From the NCBI GenBank assembly GCA_031772625.1, contig CM062815.1:606903980-606967979 (forward strand): a DNA stretch of 64,000 nucleotides, read 5' to 3'. The stretch comes from Pinus tabuliformis (taxonomy: Eukaryota > Streptophyta > Pinopsida > Pinales > Pinaceae). Numbering within the stretch: position 1 is the first letter of the stretch; each line of letters starts with the position of its first letter. Made by a program: the position numbers and the translations under genes. This document shows positions 46,897-58,629 of the stretch, one piece after another. The notes below the pieces were generated by a model. The model saw nothing but the letters and a program-made list of their open reading frames with translations, was not told where the DNA came from and did not search any database.

Positions 46897-47330
46897 ATGA
46901 TGAGACTCGTCTTCAAGGGCAGGGAGGGGAGGTTTGGTAGTGATTGATTTGGATGTCAAAGTGGAAATCCAATTTTCGCTTATAGTCCATCTGTCATCCC
47001 CATTTATGTTATTAGGGTGTTTGCTAATTTCTATGGCTTCTCTGAATTTTCGGTGGAAGTAGTGATCAATTTTAGCTAATATATGAGTGTTCTCAATACA
47101 AATTTGATGTTTGGATTTATCGGATGTTATTCCAATGTTGAAGCCTTGGACCGATCATGTTTAATGTCAGCAACATGTTCCTCGATTCTAGTGTTGATGG
47201 ATCTGTCAGTTTCACCTACATATGGTTTACCACAAGAGAAAGGAATTAAATAGACACCTTTATGGCACTTAGGGTAAATCAGGTATTTTGCAGAATTAAG
47301 GCTACTTCGAATAGTGTTTAGAGGCTTTAA
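46897..47330 (-). mobile_element. GIY-YIG nuclease domain of the Penelope-like element
   Basis: GVYLI (about 47241-47264) and YVGET (about 47205-47220) are the two strands that name the fold; the following R..EEH helix carries the conserved Arg. In this class the nuclease nicks target DNA so the RT can prime from it. A Cys-X-Cys pair, PKCHKGVYLIPFSC, precedes the YVG strand as in other elements of the class. Confidence 0.85.
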
Positions 47331-47399
47331 GGTGGTTAAAATATTATTCTTTTTTAAGACGCAGGATATTTTATCAGTGGTCCCAAAAATTAATGATTA

Positions 47400-47545
47400 G
47401 ATTTACAATTTAAGGGTTACTATCGTCTTTTATTCTTACTTCCTTTATTTATTTATTTGTAAAAAATGGTGAATCAATCTTTCATATATCTTTTCATCCC
47501 GAAGATGAACCACAGTTGCTAGTTTGAAATGTCAATTATAAAATA
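47400..47545. repeat. Inverted terminal repeat copy of the Penelope-like element
   Basis: Reverse complement of 46083-46235 at roughly 85-90 percent by eye, including ATTCTTACTTCCTTTATTTA and GATGAACCACAGTTGCTAGT. The distance between the inverted arms is about 1.2 kb. Confidence 0.85.
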
Positions 47546-47556
47546 GAGTGAGATAA

Positions 47557-48783
47557 TTAAACTAGCCAAAAATGTGTTAATTTTTCACAGTTCTATGTTA
47601 TTTCAATCACTTTGGCCCAATTCATTTTATCAATACGAAATATTTTCACTAACAATTAATTCATCCAATAAACAACAGTAATTGAATATAGAATCGTAAA
47701 TGAAATGACAATAGGAGACAATCAACACATTAAGAAGAGATATTGATTTGGTCAAAGACCAAGCCAAAACCCCACAAGGGGGAAGCCCTTTGAAATTCTT
47801 CTTCTATTATATTGTCTTCAGATATTCACTAGAGAGTACAATGAGGCCAAATCCATAAACAAGAGTCAAATTTAGACTTATCAACAAATCAACTATCCAA
47901 GATCCAAATGATAATGAAGAAAAGTAAAATTTGTCCAACTGTCATAATCTGCAATCGTAGCCAACAGTCAACAGTAGTCAATGTGCCCTAACCAGTCCAT
48001 AAATCTGCGATCAAAGTGCTTCAATCAAACTTGGCCAAAGGTCAAAGAGTGGAGCCTCAAATGTTGATCAACCAGAGCCCAAAATAATCCAGAAATATCC
48101 AGTCTGCAATTTTACCTACAGTCAACCCAAGTCAAACTCCTTTAAATGTCTTCGTTTTGTGCCAAAAGTTGCGACCTGCCCAAACATAAATATGCCCAAG
48201 AGATAAAAATCAAAATCAAATCCATAGGTCAAAGTCAACACTAGTCAATGTTGTAGTAGAATTTAGGTTTTAACCACCTGTAATTTCATCCTACTTCTCC
48301 TTCACACGTGTCAGATAAACCCTACACGTTTTACATGTATCAAACCGAAGAAGAGATGATGAGATGATGTGATGATGGTGTCAAAATGAGGCTCCTTGAC
48401 TTGTATTTATAGGCGTTGGAGGAGGGAAAATTTTTCCTGTATGTCGACTTGATCAAATGTGACATTGTGGGCTTCACTTCAAACATACACTTTCCCTTAT
48501 CCAAATCTAATTCTTCAAATTCAATTTTGGTCCTCTTGGAAAGAGGAATCTAGTCCAATGATTGAAATTCACCATTGAGCTGCCAAATTAGTGCTCCCTC
48601 TTAACTAGGTAGAAACTCCAACTACATCATGTGATCAATGCATGTATCGTGTCATTAGATCATGTTCCATCTCTGCTCAACTTTATCTATTGAGACCTTC
48701 TCGAATCTAAAGAAGAAGAATCATAGGGGAGCTTTAAATACCACCCTCTATACCGAGAAATAGGAGAGATACAACTTATCAAG
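47557..48783. other. Unassigned stretch rich in GTCAA words
   Basis: No coding region. Between about 47750 and 48270 GTCAA occurs around ten times (the reverse of the TTGAC core of W boxes), and a TGTATTTATAGG TATA-like block follows at 48402-48413. This resembles the U3 of a plant LTR, but no LTR boundaries could be fixed. Confidence 0.4.
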
Positions 48784-49948
48784 TGTTAGGTTCCTATACC
48801 AATGGGAGTCATAATTTTTGAATGGCTGAGATTAAAACCGTAATATGTACATATCTTTGCTTTCTGCAAATGTTTTCCATATTCAAAAAATTAAAAAATG
48901 TAAAGCGAGTATGTCCTAAAAGAAAAATAAAAGGACAAAAAGAATAAAAAAAGGTCAAAAAAAATGAAAAAGAACCCCAAGAAAAGAAAAGACCATGAAA
49001 GTGTGCAAGTCAAAATGCCACTCCTAGTTACTTTTGATGCAGAATAAATGATTGTGTGCAGCTTGTTACCTTTGCCACAATCCATGCTAGTCAAAATGTT
49101 TAAACTTGATTATTTCATGTTTTCAATTTTATGCTTATAGATAGAGAATAAAATCTGACCAAACTATTTAATATTGGCAGATAATTAGATTAGGTAGAGT
49201 AAATAAAAAGGAGCTCAACTGTTTAATCTGAGCCCTTGGATGTAATAAGGTTAGACTTAGTTAGAGTACTATTGTAAAAGAAAAGAAAATGTTTTGATAA
49301 GGGTGTGCTAGCTTAAGTGCACCCTAATAAAGAGAAGTAAAAATGGTAGGATGAGTAGGTCGGTAAGTAGAAGAAAGGTTGCAGAATTGTGATGATTGTT
49401 AGATAACAACATATTAATCACCTTCATCATCAAAGTTCTAAGTATGGATGAAAATTGGACATGCATCAAGCCCACAAATTCAAATTGATTAACTTCCCTC
49501 AGTCATTACACCTTTCACTTAACTAATTTCCAATAAAAAGCCTTAACTGCCCAAAATCTAAAGTCAAAGGGGCTCAGAGCATTTCTCTGACTTCTAGAGG
49601 GACTGGACCCTCGACCCAATGACTTATAGGGCTTAAGTACTAAAAATACCCTCATGAAAATTCACCCCCTTCAATTCACTCATAGTCCCAAACAAATCCC
49701 TTTTCCTAAGAAAAACCATCATTTTCCTAAGGAGAAGTCATTTTCCACTAATAAACCTCTTTTTCTAAGGATAAAACCTTGCTATCCTAGGAGAAGTGAT
49801 CACCCCCATGAAAAAGACCCCTTTTATCAAAAAACCCAAAAAATACTTTTTAGCCTAAGTTATAATGAGTTTATGATAAGCAAACTAATTATATTCATTA
49901 CACTTAGCGCTAACCCTTTCTCCACCATTTTCATATTAATTTTTAACA

Positions 49949-49950
<2 letters not shown>

Positions 49951-50045
<95 letters not shown>
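49951..50045. repeat. (TA)n microsatellite, 95 bp
   Basis: Lies in the 5' LTR. The equivalent place in the 3' LTR (63637-63650) has only a few TA units. Confidence 0.97.
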
Positions 50046-50047
<2 letters not shown>

Positions 50048-51000
50048 CAAAGAAAAATAACCCTTTCCCGTATAATTATAAATAAATCCTTTTTATTAAT
50101 AGCCCACCCCCAAAAGTTTGAAACATAAGCTTTATTAATAACGCAGACCTGACTAAAGAGTTAATTAATTGCTTAGCAGTTGATTAATAATCAAACCCTC
50201 CACCAATAAAAACACCACTGACACCCTAATGCCGCTTTAATCCACTATTTAAATAAAACCCGCCATGCTTAATAATTGGTTCGGCCCCTCCATTTCCCTC
50301 TGTACCAAGTCCCCACCCCAATCAACATGTGATCATCTTCCTGTTAATCCAATGGTGGTCATACATATCGGGTGGCCTCCATCACTCGACCTTTACCTAC
50401 CCAATATGGGCAGTTTTCTTTAGGCCCCAATGCTATGTGGCGCCCGATGAATGGCAACGGGCGGCCTCCCCCTGAAACCACTCTAGCCCCAAAAGCAGTG
50501 CGATCAAACCCACTTACCGCCTCCCTCTAGACAAAAAAACATCCCATATCCTGCTAAAATCCAAATGTACCTTTTCCCCATTTGCCCGCCAAATAGTTGA
50601 CTTTGCAAATATAACTAAAAAATTCATTATATTTTGGTTTTATCATGAAAAATACACTTAGACCTCCATGCAAGTGACAGATTATGTGAAACTAGCAACC
50701 CACATCCAAACCGCCAACCTGCAGAAGCACTGAACTCTAATTGACCCTCCAGTTCAAATAAACCACCTGCAACCATGCACAGTCACCCATTGACCCATCA
50801 GAGCCAAAAATTTCAGGTATTTATCCAAATACACCATAAACCCTGTCTCATTTCTGAACCAATTACCCAATTGCTTAGAGTTATTAAGTAATTAAGTAAA
50901 AGAACTGCCCAACAACCCCAAACTACTATGTAATTGAACCAAATTGCCCCAATTTGACTGAAAACCCTTTTCCCCATTCTTAAATCCACAAGAACTAAGA

Positions 51001-54000
51001 ATGGCTGCTCCAGTTTCAATGGATGTCCAACCAATTACCACTCCCCATCTGGATTTAGACCATCTCCCTTTCGTGGACAAAGATTTCCAAATCAAGGACA
51101 CTGCTATCTGTGAATCCCCTATTAAACTATACTGTCGATACAGGGACCAATACTTGAGCCAATTTGACCAAATTGGGCTTTGGGAATCCAATTTTCCCAT
51201 GTACCAGTTCCTAGAGGTGCATATCTTCCCTAAAAATGTTCATTATTGCCATACCAATTACAGCCCCAATCAAAGAGCAGTGATGTCTCCAAACCAGGAT
51301 GTACTCTTTACCATTACAGTTGAATCCATCAATGAAATGCTTCAATTGCAACCAAGACAAAATCTAACCCCTATTTCCATTGGAGACTTGCTTGACAAAT
51401 TCCTCAAGATTAACCCTACGAGACTTGCTGAAGTATTCCAGACCTCTATTGTGGAAGAGAAACACATTCTAAAGGATCCTCCCCCATACATGTGGACCAT
51501 ATTTCCTAAACATGGCCAGGACATTGTGTCAATGATATCTAGTGTCTTAAGCCATACTAACAATGAGTATGTTGATGAATCATTCTAGCCTTCATGTCCA
51601 TTTTTACCACGGGACATCCTCCTTCTGTCATGTATGATTATTCCAAGTACATAGCAGAAAAAATGCATGATCAATTCTTGAGAATGAACAATGAAAGAGT
51701 ATTTAATTACTCCTCAGTTTTGCACCACCTTTTCTTATATTATCAAGCTGATAAATTCACATTTACTCTTCAAAAACTTGATACTAGAGGCAACCCTAGG
51801 TCAGTAGTTTTTTGGACTCCTTTGATCCACAAATATGAATCACCATATCCATACACAAACTTCATAGATCTTTTTGTATCCTGTAGTGACCATGCTGCTA
51901 GGAAGTCCTCCAAGGATCAGTTCAGATATCAAGAGGATCCTGCAACTTTCAAGACAACACAAAGTGGGAGATTGGTACTTGTACCAAAATCACACTGAAA
52001 TTAGGATCTGTGGCTGTGAGTTAGCACCATACAAGTTACCCAGATACCTCCCGATGAGGTTATTTGCTTTGGAGTACTACAGACAAATAATCAATTCAGA
52101 TGAGGTACATTTTGTGAAAGCCAAAAAGAAGGCTCAACTCAGAATCAAAGATCAACTAGGCCCCTTTGTGTGCAATAGTCGAGAAGCTGGAAGAGAAGCA
52201 GAAGAAATCCTTCAAAGGCTCAAACTAAAACAAAGCTTCATATGGAGATATGACCCCTTTGATTTCATCTACAATAGAAGACATAAAAACAAGTTGTCTC
52301 CCTATATCCACCATAGAATCCCCGAGATAGAAAAATATGCAAATCAGTTGGAATGGGTGGAGAATACTCTAGTAGACAGAGATAGCACTAAAGTTGCTGT
52401 TGAAAATGCATTAATTGATCTAGAGAGGAGACTTGATGAAGATTTTTTCATACAGGTACCAGAAGAATCCCAAGCCCAAAGGGAATCACATGCACACAAT
52501 GAACAACAAGCAGAAGAAGGACCCTAGGTTCAAGAAGAGTTAGAACAACTAGACCTATCAGAAGAACTAACTCAAACAAGACTTCTTGAGCACATTATGA
52601 GTACTCCCCCTATCGTGCAGACTCCTCTCAATGACAAGAGAAACCTCAAAAGAGACAGGGAGGAAGCCACTCCTTTAGGCAGAGCCATTTCACAAACATA
52701 TGTCAAAAGGCAAAGGTTAAATCCTTTCTCCAAGCAAGAATTCACAGAAGAAATAGTTGGAGCCACAAGCACAGAAAGAGAAGGGAGCAGGCATGCTACT
52801 CCCTCTGGAGGAACACAAGAACCTTCCACATCACATGCTCAGATGTTGGAAAAACAACAAAGTGTGGAAGTGTCCTCATTAAGGATTCCAACTGAGCAAG
52901 ACCAAGATATTAGAGAAAAGTAAAAAAAAAATAAAGGTCAGGAATGAAAGGTTAAAAGCCCAAAACTATGCACAATACCTCAAAATGGCTCCCACCAACC
53001 AAACAAGGCTTATGTTAGCCTTTGATGTGAAAGAAGGAAAAATGCAGATGACTTTCCTGAAGCCCACCACTCAGCAGCCCAGATCAGCAGCTGACTACGA
53101 GAAGACAGATTTTGAAGTGCTGGCAAAGGACATACATCCTATTGACCAAATTGAATTGCATAAATAGATAGGAGAGATGGTATATTCCACTTTAACTAGC
53201 AAAGCCATTACAGCCCACCAGTTACAGAATTCACTAAATAATATCTCAGCACAGTTTCAACTAGAAAAGGCCTCCTCATAGGCCAAAGATACCATAATCA
53301 AGTCCTTGGAGGACTTAATCATAGAGTTGGAACGTGATCCCAAATACGTGAAAGCTGCAGAAAGGTTAATTAAAAAGAAGAATGATGACATAACTGCTTT
53401 GAAAAAGCAGCTCAAAATTCCACATCTTCATCATCCACAAAAAACAGAAGTCTTAGAAAATCAGAAGGAACGAGAAGAGCTTATGAACTTGGTCCTTAAG
53501 TTAGATGATCAGCTGAAAGAAACAAAGAAAGAATTGGACATAATGATTCAGTTAAAACAGAGTGAATTGCCCACTACCTCCACAGCTGCCATTCCCACAG
53601 TAACAAATGCAGTCCCTTCAACATTGACAACCTCTTTAGCACCAACAGCTCCACCTGCTATAGCACAATCAGTCACAACAGAGGTTACAACTATAGGTAC
53701 TTCAATAGAGAAAATGACAGAGTTTGTGAAAGCCATGGAGGAAATGTCCATCCAGGCAACAAAGTTTAAGAGACTTAAGGAGAAAGTGACAAGCTTAAAA
53801 ACTGATTGTCAGCTTGCCCAAATACAACAGAAAGAAGAAGCACAAAAAGCCCTAAGGATGGGTGAGAGGATAAAGTTCCCTGGAAAAGATTTAACATTGC
53901 AAAAGCCATTAGGAGAAATTAAGGAGATGCTCTGGGCCAATATCATTGACTCTGTCAATGATATTTGGCCAAAGTAATATTCGAGCAAACAGAACTGGTG

Positions 54001-54542
54001 AAAGTGGCCACCGAAGCAATACAAAAGGTAAAGGGAGACCTAGGAGACCCGCCTGAGGAAGCTAATCGACTCATCCATTTTTTGAACAGCAAGAACATGT
54101 ATGAACTAGATGATCTTGGTGTCAAAGATAGAACAGAAGCCATCCTTAAAATCAAAAAGGTTCTCTCTAAAAGAAACCTTATGCTTAATTTAGAGAAAAA
54201 ATGCCATGACTTGCAAGTTGGTATTGACAAATTCATGCAAAGCTTCAAATTTTGATAAGTAAAGGCCTCCCCAATCCCAAGGTAATCAAAGACAAACTTA
54301 TGACCCAAGTGGATTATATTAATGGACTAGAGAAATTGTTTAGAGAACAGGCAAGCACTTCAAGAGTCAAAGCATTGCCAACAGGGAAAGTATTATATGA
54401 TACTTTAGAAAATCTGTTCTTCCTAGAGCACGAAGTGAAGCATCTATTTTTCATCAAGCCAAATTTTGCCAAATACACTGAGGCAGATGAGATATATAGA
54501 AAGATGCTCAAGGTAAAGTTGTTGAAAATGAATGGTGGGTAA
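51001..54542 (+). mobile_element. Coding tract of unknown family inside the giant LTR, broken
   Basis: Protein-like sequence in the element's own direction, beginning at ATG 51001 (MAAPVSMDVQPITTPHLD). The first 1.5 kb reads as a compact globular protein (blocks such as ESPIKLYCRYRDQYL, VFWTPLIHKYESPYPYTNFI, RYLPMRLFALEYYRQI). The later part is Lys/Glu-rich and helical, with likely coiled coils (about 53300-53560 and 53700-53850) and a Pro/Ala/Thr-rich spacer. No zinc knuckle, protease or polymerase motif occurs. I do not recognise the family. Ogre-type elements carry an extra ORF before gag and it may correspond to that. The tract has about five breaks. Confidence 0.65.
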
Positions 54543-54845
54543 AAATGACAGATTTACTATAAGTTACCATAGTAAATCTGAAGGCAGGTGAAAAGACAGT
54601 TAAAGAGGGTCAAAGAGTAACAAGTTAAAGAGTATCAGTCAAAGGTTAAAGGCAAATATGATTCCAGTGTACACATATCAGCCAACTTAAAAGGGCTCAA
54701 ATTCAACTGCAACAGCCAGCGCAACCACAATAAAAGGGACAACATGATGAAGTTTTCCATCTGTCTCTATCTTCATGCTTGAAGATATTTTGATTTCATA
54801 GATTAATTCTCATATTGTTTTAAGATATTTTGTAAATACATTTTG

Positions 54846-54853
54846 TATAAATA
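54846..54853 (+). promoter_or_regulatory. Likely TATA box of the giant LTR
   Basis: TATAAATA followed about 30-40 bases later by the expected transcription start zone. It is the best TATA-like site in the 54.5-55.7 kb stretch. Confidence 0.55.
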
Positions 54854-54963
54854 CTTCACCTTTCGAAGTATTGAGGGTGGTTTCAAAGACATTTCCATAG
54901 ACATTTTCTTCTCAAGTTAAGGAGCTATTGTAATCAAGACTGGATTGGCTTGCTGGATCAAGG

Positions 54964-54969
54964 AATAAA
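54964..54969 (+). terminator. Likely polyadenylation signal of the giant LTR
   Basis: AATAAA about 115 bp after the TATA box, giving a short R region and a U5 of about 700 bp. Confidence 0.5.
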
Positions 54970-55701
54970 GTAAAGACATTTCACAAGATTCTTGTGTAAA
55001 GTGGAAATCAAATAAGTATTCTCTCTCTCGTGTGTATTATTATTTCTCTTTATGTTTATTAATAATCATATCTGTCTCTATGAAATATGAATGTTAAACT
55101 AGGAATGATATTTCAGACCTGGCTTGAATGCTCTATGTCTTGACTGTTTACATTCTTAATGTTTTCTGCTAAACTATCTTAGTCTGGGAATTCTTAATTT
55201 CTCCCTTACTTCCGTGGTTTCCCCCTTAGGTCTATAGTAAAGGATTCTTATTTTCCCTTTGCTCATGATCACTTCCTGCTCTTTATCTTGATCCCGGTTA
55301 AAGGATTCTTCATTGCCCTTTCACCCTGGTTAGGACTACCTCATCCATTTGAACTTGAAGATTTGCCTTTTGTTTTTCTAGCCTGCCCTATGAACTCTCC
55401 CTTTAGTGATTGATCTAATCTAGTTAAACCATTCTTTGATTGACTTCATAGCCCAATGGCTTGAGGGCCTTGTTCTGTCCATCTGTTCCTAGAATTCCAC
55501 CACCTAACCAAATTCAAAACCTTATGAGAACTAAGAACTAGCCTAAAATATCACCCAAAAAAAAGTTAAATTATAAAGAGAGAGCCCTCTCTGGACTTAG
55601 GTTGGCTATCTAACCTAAGTCTAAAAGATTAGGTTTGTGGTTACCTCAGATTATTCCTTCTTTTGATAACTTCTAGGGAAGACTTCTGAGTGATAACATA
55701 G

Positions 55702-55720
55702 TGGTGACCATATTGGGGAC
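55702..55720 (+). promoter_or_regulatory. Probable primer binding site of the giant element
   Basis: TGGTGACCATATTGGGGAC resembles the sites at 523 and 36073 (TGG.GAC....TTGGGGA type) and sits four bases after the proposed LTR end. The tRNA was not identified. Confidence 0.6.
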
Positions 55721-55844
55721 TCAAACCCTCAGTCTTAATAAACCTTTGAGAAATTTAAAATTTTTATTTCAAGCCTCTTGAAGGGTTATTAGAAGTTATT
55801 TATAAAATGTCACAAAAAATAAATAATTAGAAAAAGCTTGAAAT

Positions 55845-57000
55845 ATGGCTTCAAGGAGAACTCACTATACTAGGGCCAACCCTGATCCAAGCCCTCCCCT
55901 AGTATTTGACAATCCTAATCTGATTTCAAGAATATCTAGAAGACAAGAGAGTTCAGTTAGTCCCACGCCTTCAATTAAAGAAAATTCTTGCCTGGATGAG
56001 TGGTTGTTTTTAGAAGACCTCCCTTTTGACGAGTATTTTGACCTTTCCCTATTTAGAACCAGGTCTGAGAGTGCACTTGATGACATAGTTCTAGATCAAG
56101 AATTTACAGTAGAACTTGAAGTCCAAAGGGAAAACTTGTCAATTGATTAGTACATTCTAAATTCCCCTCAGTAATCCCTCACTATTGTTAGGATCCTTGA
56201 GCTTTCTAAAATAGATTCAGCCTCCTTTAGTTCACCATTATTCCCTTCCATCTCTGAAGTTCATTCCTCACCTCCATTTATACATTCACTTCCCCACCAA
56301 CCCATTGTCACCCATCAAACACCTATCACTCCTGGTCCTTTATCAACCTCTGTATTACCCCTTGGTACCCCAACTCCAGTTCTCAGTCCTGCCCAACTTA
56401 GAGCCATGGCAAATAGATATGCTCCTCTTGTGTTGCCTGCTCCACTAGGTGCCATGCCACAAGACTACCAGAACAAAATCGTCCAATTTGATGGCATAGG
56501 ACCCTATACAACACAACAACACATAAAAAAGATGACAATCATTTTGAATTACATGAAATTGATATTGAAGATGTCCAAATGAGACTGTTTGCCCAGACTT
56601 TAGTTGGGGATGTAAGAACATGGTTTAGATATTTACCTGCTAACAGCATAAACACTTTAGAAGTATTTTACCAACAATTTTTAAATAGTTGGGAAAAGAA
56701 AAAGAACCCTCTTCAAATCCTTTCTGAATATGAAAACATCAAGAGGGGACCAAATGAAATAGTTTAGGACTATTGTACTAGATTTAACAATATATACAAT
56801 GCAATACCAACCGATGTTAGACCCCCACCTGGCTTAGCTCTGATAAAGTTTCCTGATGGGTTTGACACTGATATGGCATCTCAACTTAGGGAGAGAACCC
56901 CTCTAACTCTAGAAGATATGCAGAGTGTAGCAGTTAGTGTAGAAGTTAATTTTCTAGCAAAAAGAGCTAGGGTTAGGAATGAATGAAGAGCACCCTTGAA
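55845..57000 (+). mobile_element. Gag of the giant element
   Basis: Begins MASRRTHYTRANPDPSPP. A Ser/Pro-rich region leads to the retrotransposon gag core near 56480-56960 (MRLFAQTLVGDVRTWFRYLP and FYQQFLNSWEKKKNP). This is the capsid-type domain. No zinc knuckle was seen. Confidence 0.8.
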
Positions 57001-57949
57001 AGATGAGACCTCACCTTTTGATCTTAAAATGGATGCCCTAGCCAAAGGAATGGAAAAACTGATGGATAGGATGGAAAACATTGAAAGGAAGCCTCACTGG
57101 GACAACCAACAGACACCTCTAGTGAGAAATCCAAACTTTAGAAAGAATCAAAACCAGAACATTGGAAAAAATGGACCTAATCATAATATTAGGCCTCCTT
57201 TTCAAGAAAACTACGTTGAAACTTCCCATTCAGAAGACCCTAAACAAGACACACAAATTAACTTAATGGGATTAGATGATGAGGAAACTGTCTTTTTGAC
57301 TCAAGATGATCAGGAATTACATATGCTTCAGCAGTTGCAGACCCAAACTAGAGAATCATTTGACTACAAGCAAGGGTATGATTCTGCTATCTTCGAAGTG
57401 CATAAACAATACAATTTGAGGAGCAAAAAGAACACTGATGCTCCAGACCAAAACAAGAAAGCAGTACCAAATCAACCTAAGAAAATTAAAGCAGTTCCAG
57501 TTACAAAAACTCTCCAAATCCTCTCTAGATCAAATCAGAACCCTCCCAGTCCCACCATTGTAGATGTAACCAATGACCAACCTTCTAATGAGCAACCTTC
57601 CACTTCAGTTCCCTCCAAGGAAACAGTGGAACAACCTCCAGAAATTGTGTTAGAAAATCCACTAAAAAAGACTTCAAACACTGAAAAAGAAGAACAAACT
57701 ACTCCAAACCCTGCTGTTAAAATTCCAAACATTCAAATAGAGAAATCCCCTCTACCTTTCAATTTGGGAGCAGAGGTGGCCAAACTAAAAATCTCGGTTC
57801 CTTTAACAGAACTGATTAAACATGAAACTTATAAATCTCAAATAAGCAAATCTTTAAACTTCGTTGAGAATGAAGACTCTATTAACTTATTTGATGATCA
57901 GCCTGAGTTAATTTTTGGTCCTGATGTTAATGGAAAACTAGTGGAAGGA

Positions 57950-58340
57950 GGGATACCACCCTTTTACATTAGCCTTAACATTCACGACAAAATCCTACAC
58001 AATGCTATGCTAGACTCTGGGGCTTCACATAATCTAATGCCTAAATCTGTTATGGAGAAATTGAACTTAGATATCACTAGGCCTTACAAGGACCTGTTTT
58101 CATTTGATTCAAGCCAAGTTAAGTGCCTAGGACTTATATAAGACCTATGTGTTTCCCTAGTGCAATACCTTGCTAAGACCATTCTTATGGACATAGTTGT
58201 TGCTGATATACCACCTAAATATGGCATTTTGTTGTCTAGATCATGGGGTGCTAAACTCCAAGGATATTTGCAACTTGACATGTCATATGCCACAATTTCA
58301 GTCTTTGGACATCCTAAAAAACTGTACAGAGAGACCCTGA
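57950..58340 (+). mobile_element. Protease of the giant element
   Basis: Retropepsin active site MLDSGASHNLMPKSV, with DIPPKYGILLSRSWGAKLQG as the C-terminal block. Upstream 57000-57950 is a Pro/Asn/Gln-rich linker with the YNLRSKKN word found in plant gypsy polyproteins. Confidence 0.85.
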
Positions 58341-58629
58341 TGAAGTATGTAGTGAGTAGCTAGGAGAGACCTCAAAAGTTTCCTATATATTCCATGCATT
58401 CTGATATCGATTCTTTTATTCTGTACAATGATGAAACAAACCAAGAAAATACTTCAAACAACATTATTTCAGAACCAAAAGAAATAACAGTTGCAACAAA
58501 AAATCAAATTGTCCAAATTCAAGAGCTTTCAGATAATAAAGATGATCAAGATACCTTAGTCAAAGAAGATTTCATTCCCCTAGACAGTAAGAATTATGAA
58601 CATGAATACTATGGCATCTTGAGTTCGAT

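Larger units (their letters stand above)
46083..47556 (-). mobile_element. Penelope-like element remnant with GIY-YIG endonuclease, broken
   Basis: On the minus strand, 47330 to 46897 encodes the linker and GIY-YIG nuclease that close Penelope-like elements: CHKGVYLIPFSCGKPYVGET, then RSINTRIEEH, then the tail HRKFREAIEISKHPNN and ISENW. The reverse transcriptase that should precede it is absent. Terminal repeats match the family's habit: two direct copies at the 3' side (46142-46245, 46284-46390) and one inverted copy at the 5' side (about 47400-47545). Penelope-like elements with this nuclease have been reported in conifers as Dryad. The piece is 5'-truncated with a few breaks. Confidence 0.85.
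48784..55698 (+). repeat. 5' LTR, about 6.9 kb, with internal coding tract
   Basis: The start is certain (matches 62471 on). The end at 55698 (..GATAACA) is inferred: it is TG..CA consistent, a primer-site-like sequence follows within four bases, gag begins 150 bp on, and promoter and polyadenylation signals sit shortly before it. The 3' copy is visible only for its first 1.5 kb (62471-64000), which matches 48784-50400 throughout. The stretch 50400-55698 is therefore assigned to the LTR by structure, not by seeing both copies. Confidence 0.65.

Noticed and set aside
50440-50470. TGGCGCCCGATG as a primer binding site ending the giant LTR at about 50.44 kb
   Set aside because: It resembles a tRNA-Lys site for about ten bases only, no CA end precedes it, and neither a TATA box with AATAAA nor gag follows at the expected distance. 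It remains the main alternative to the 55698 end.
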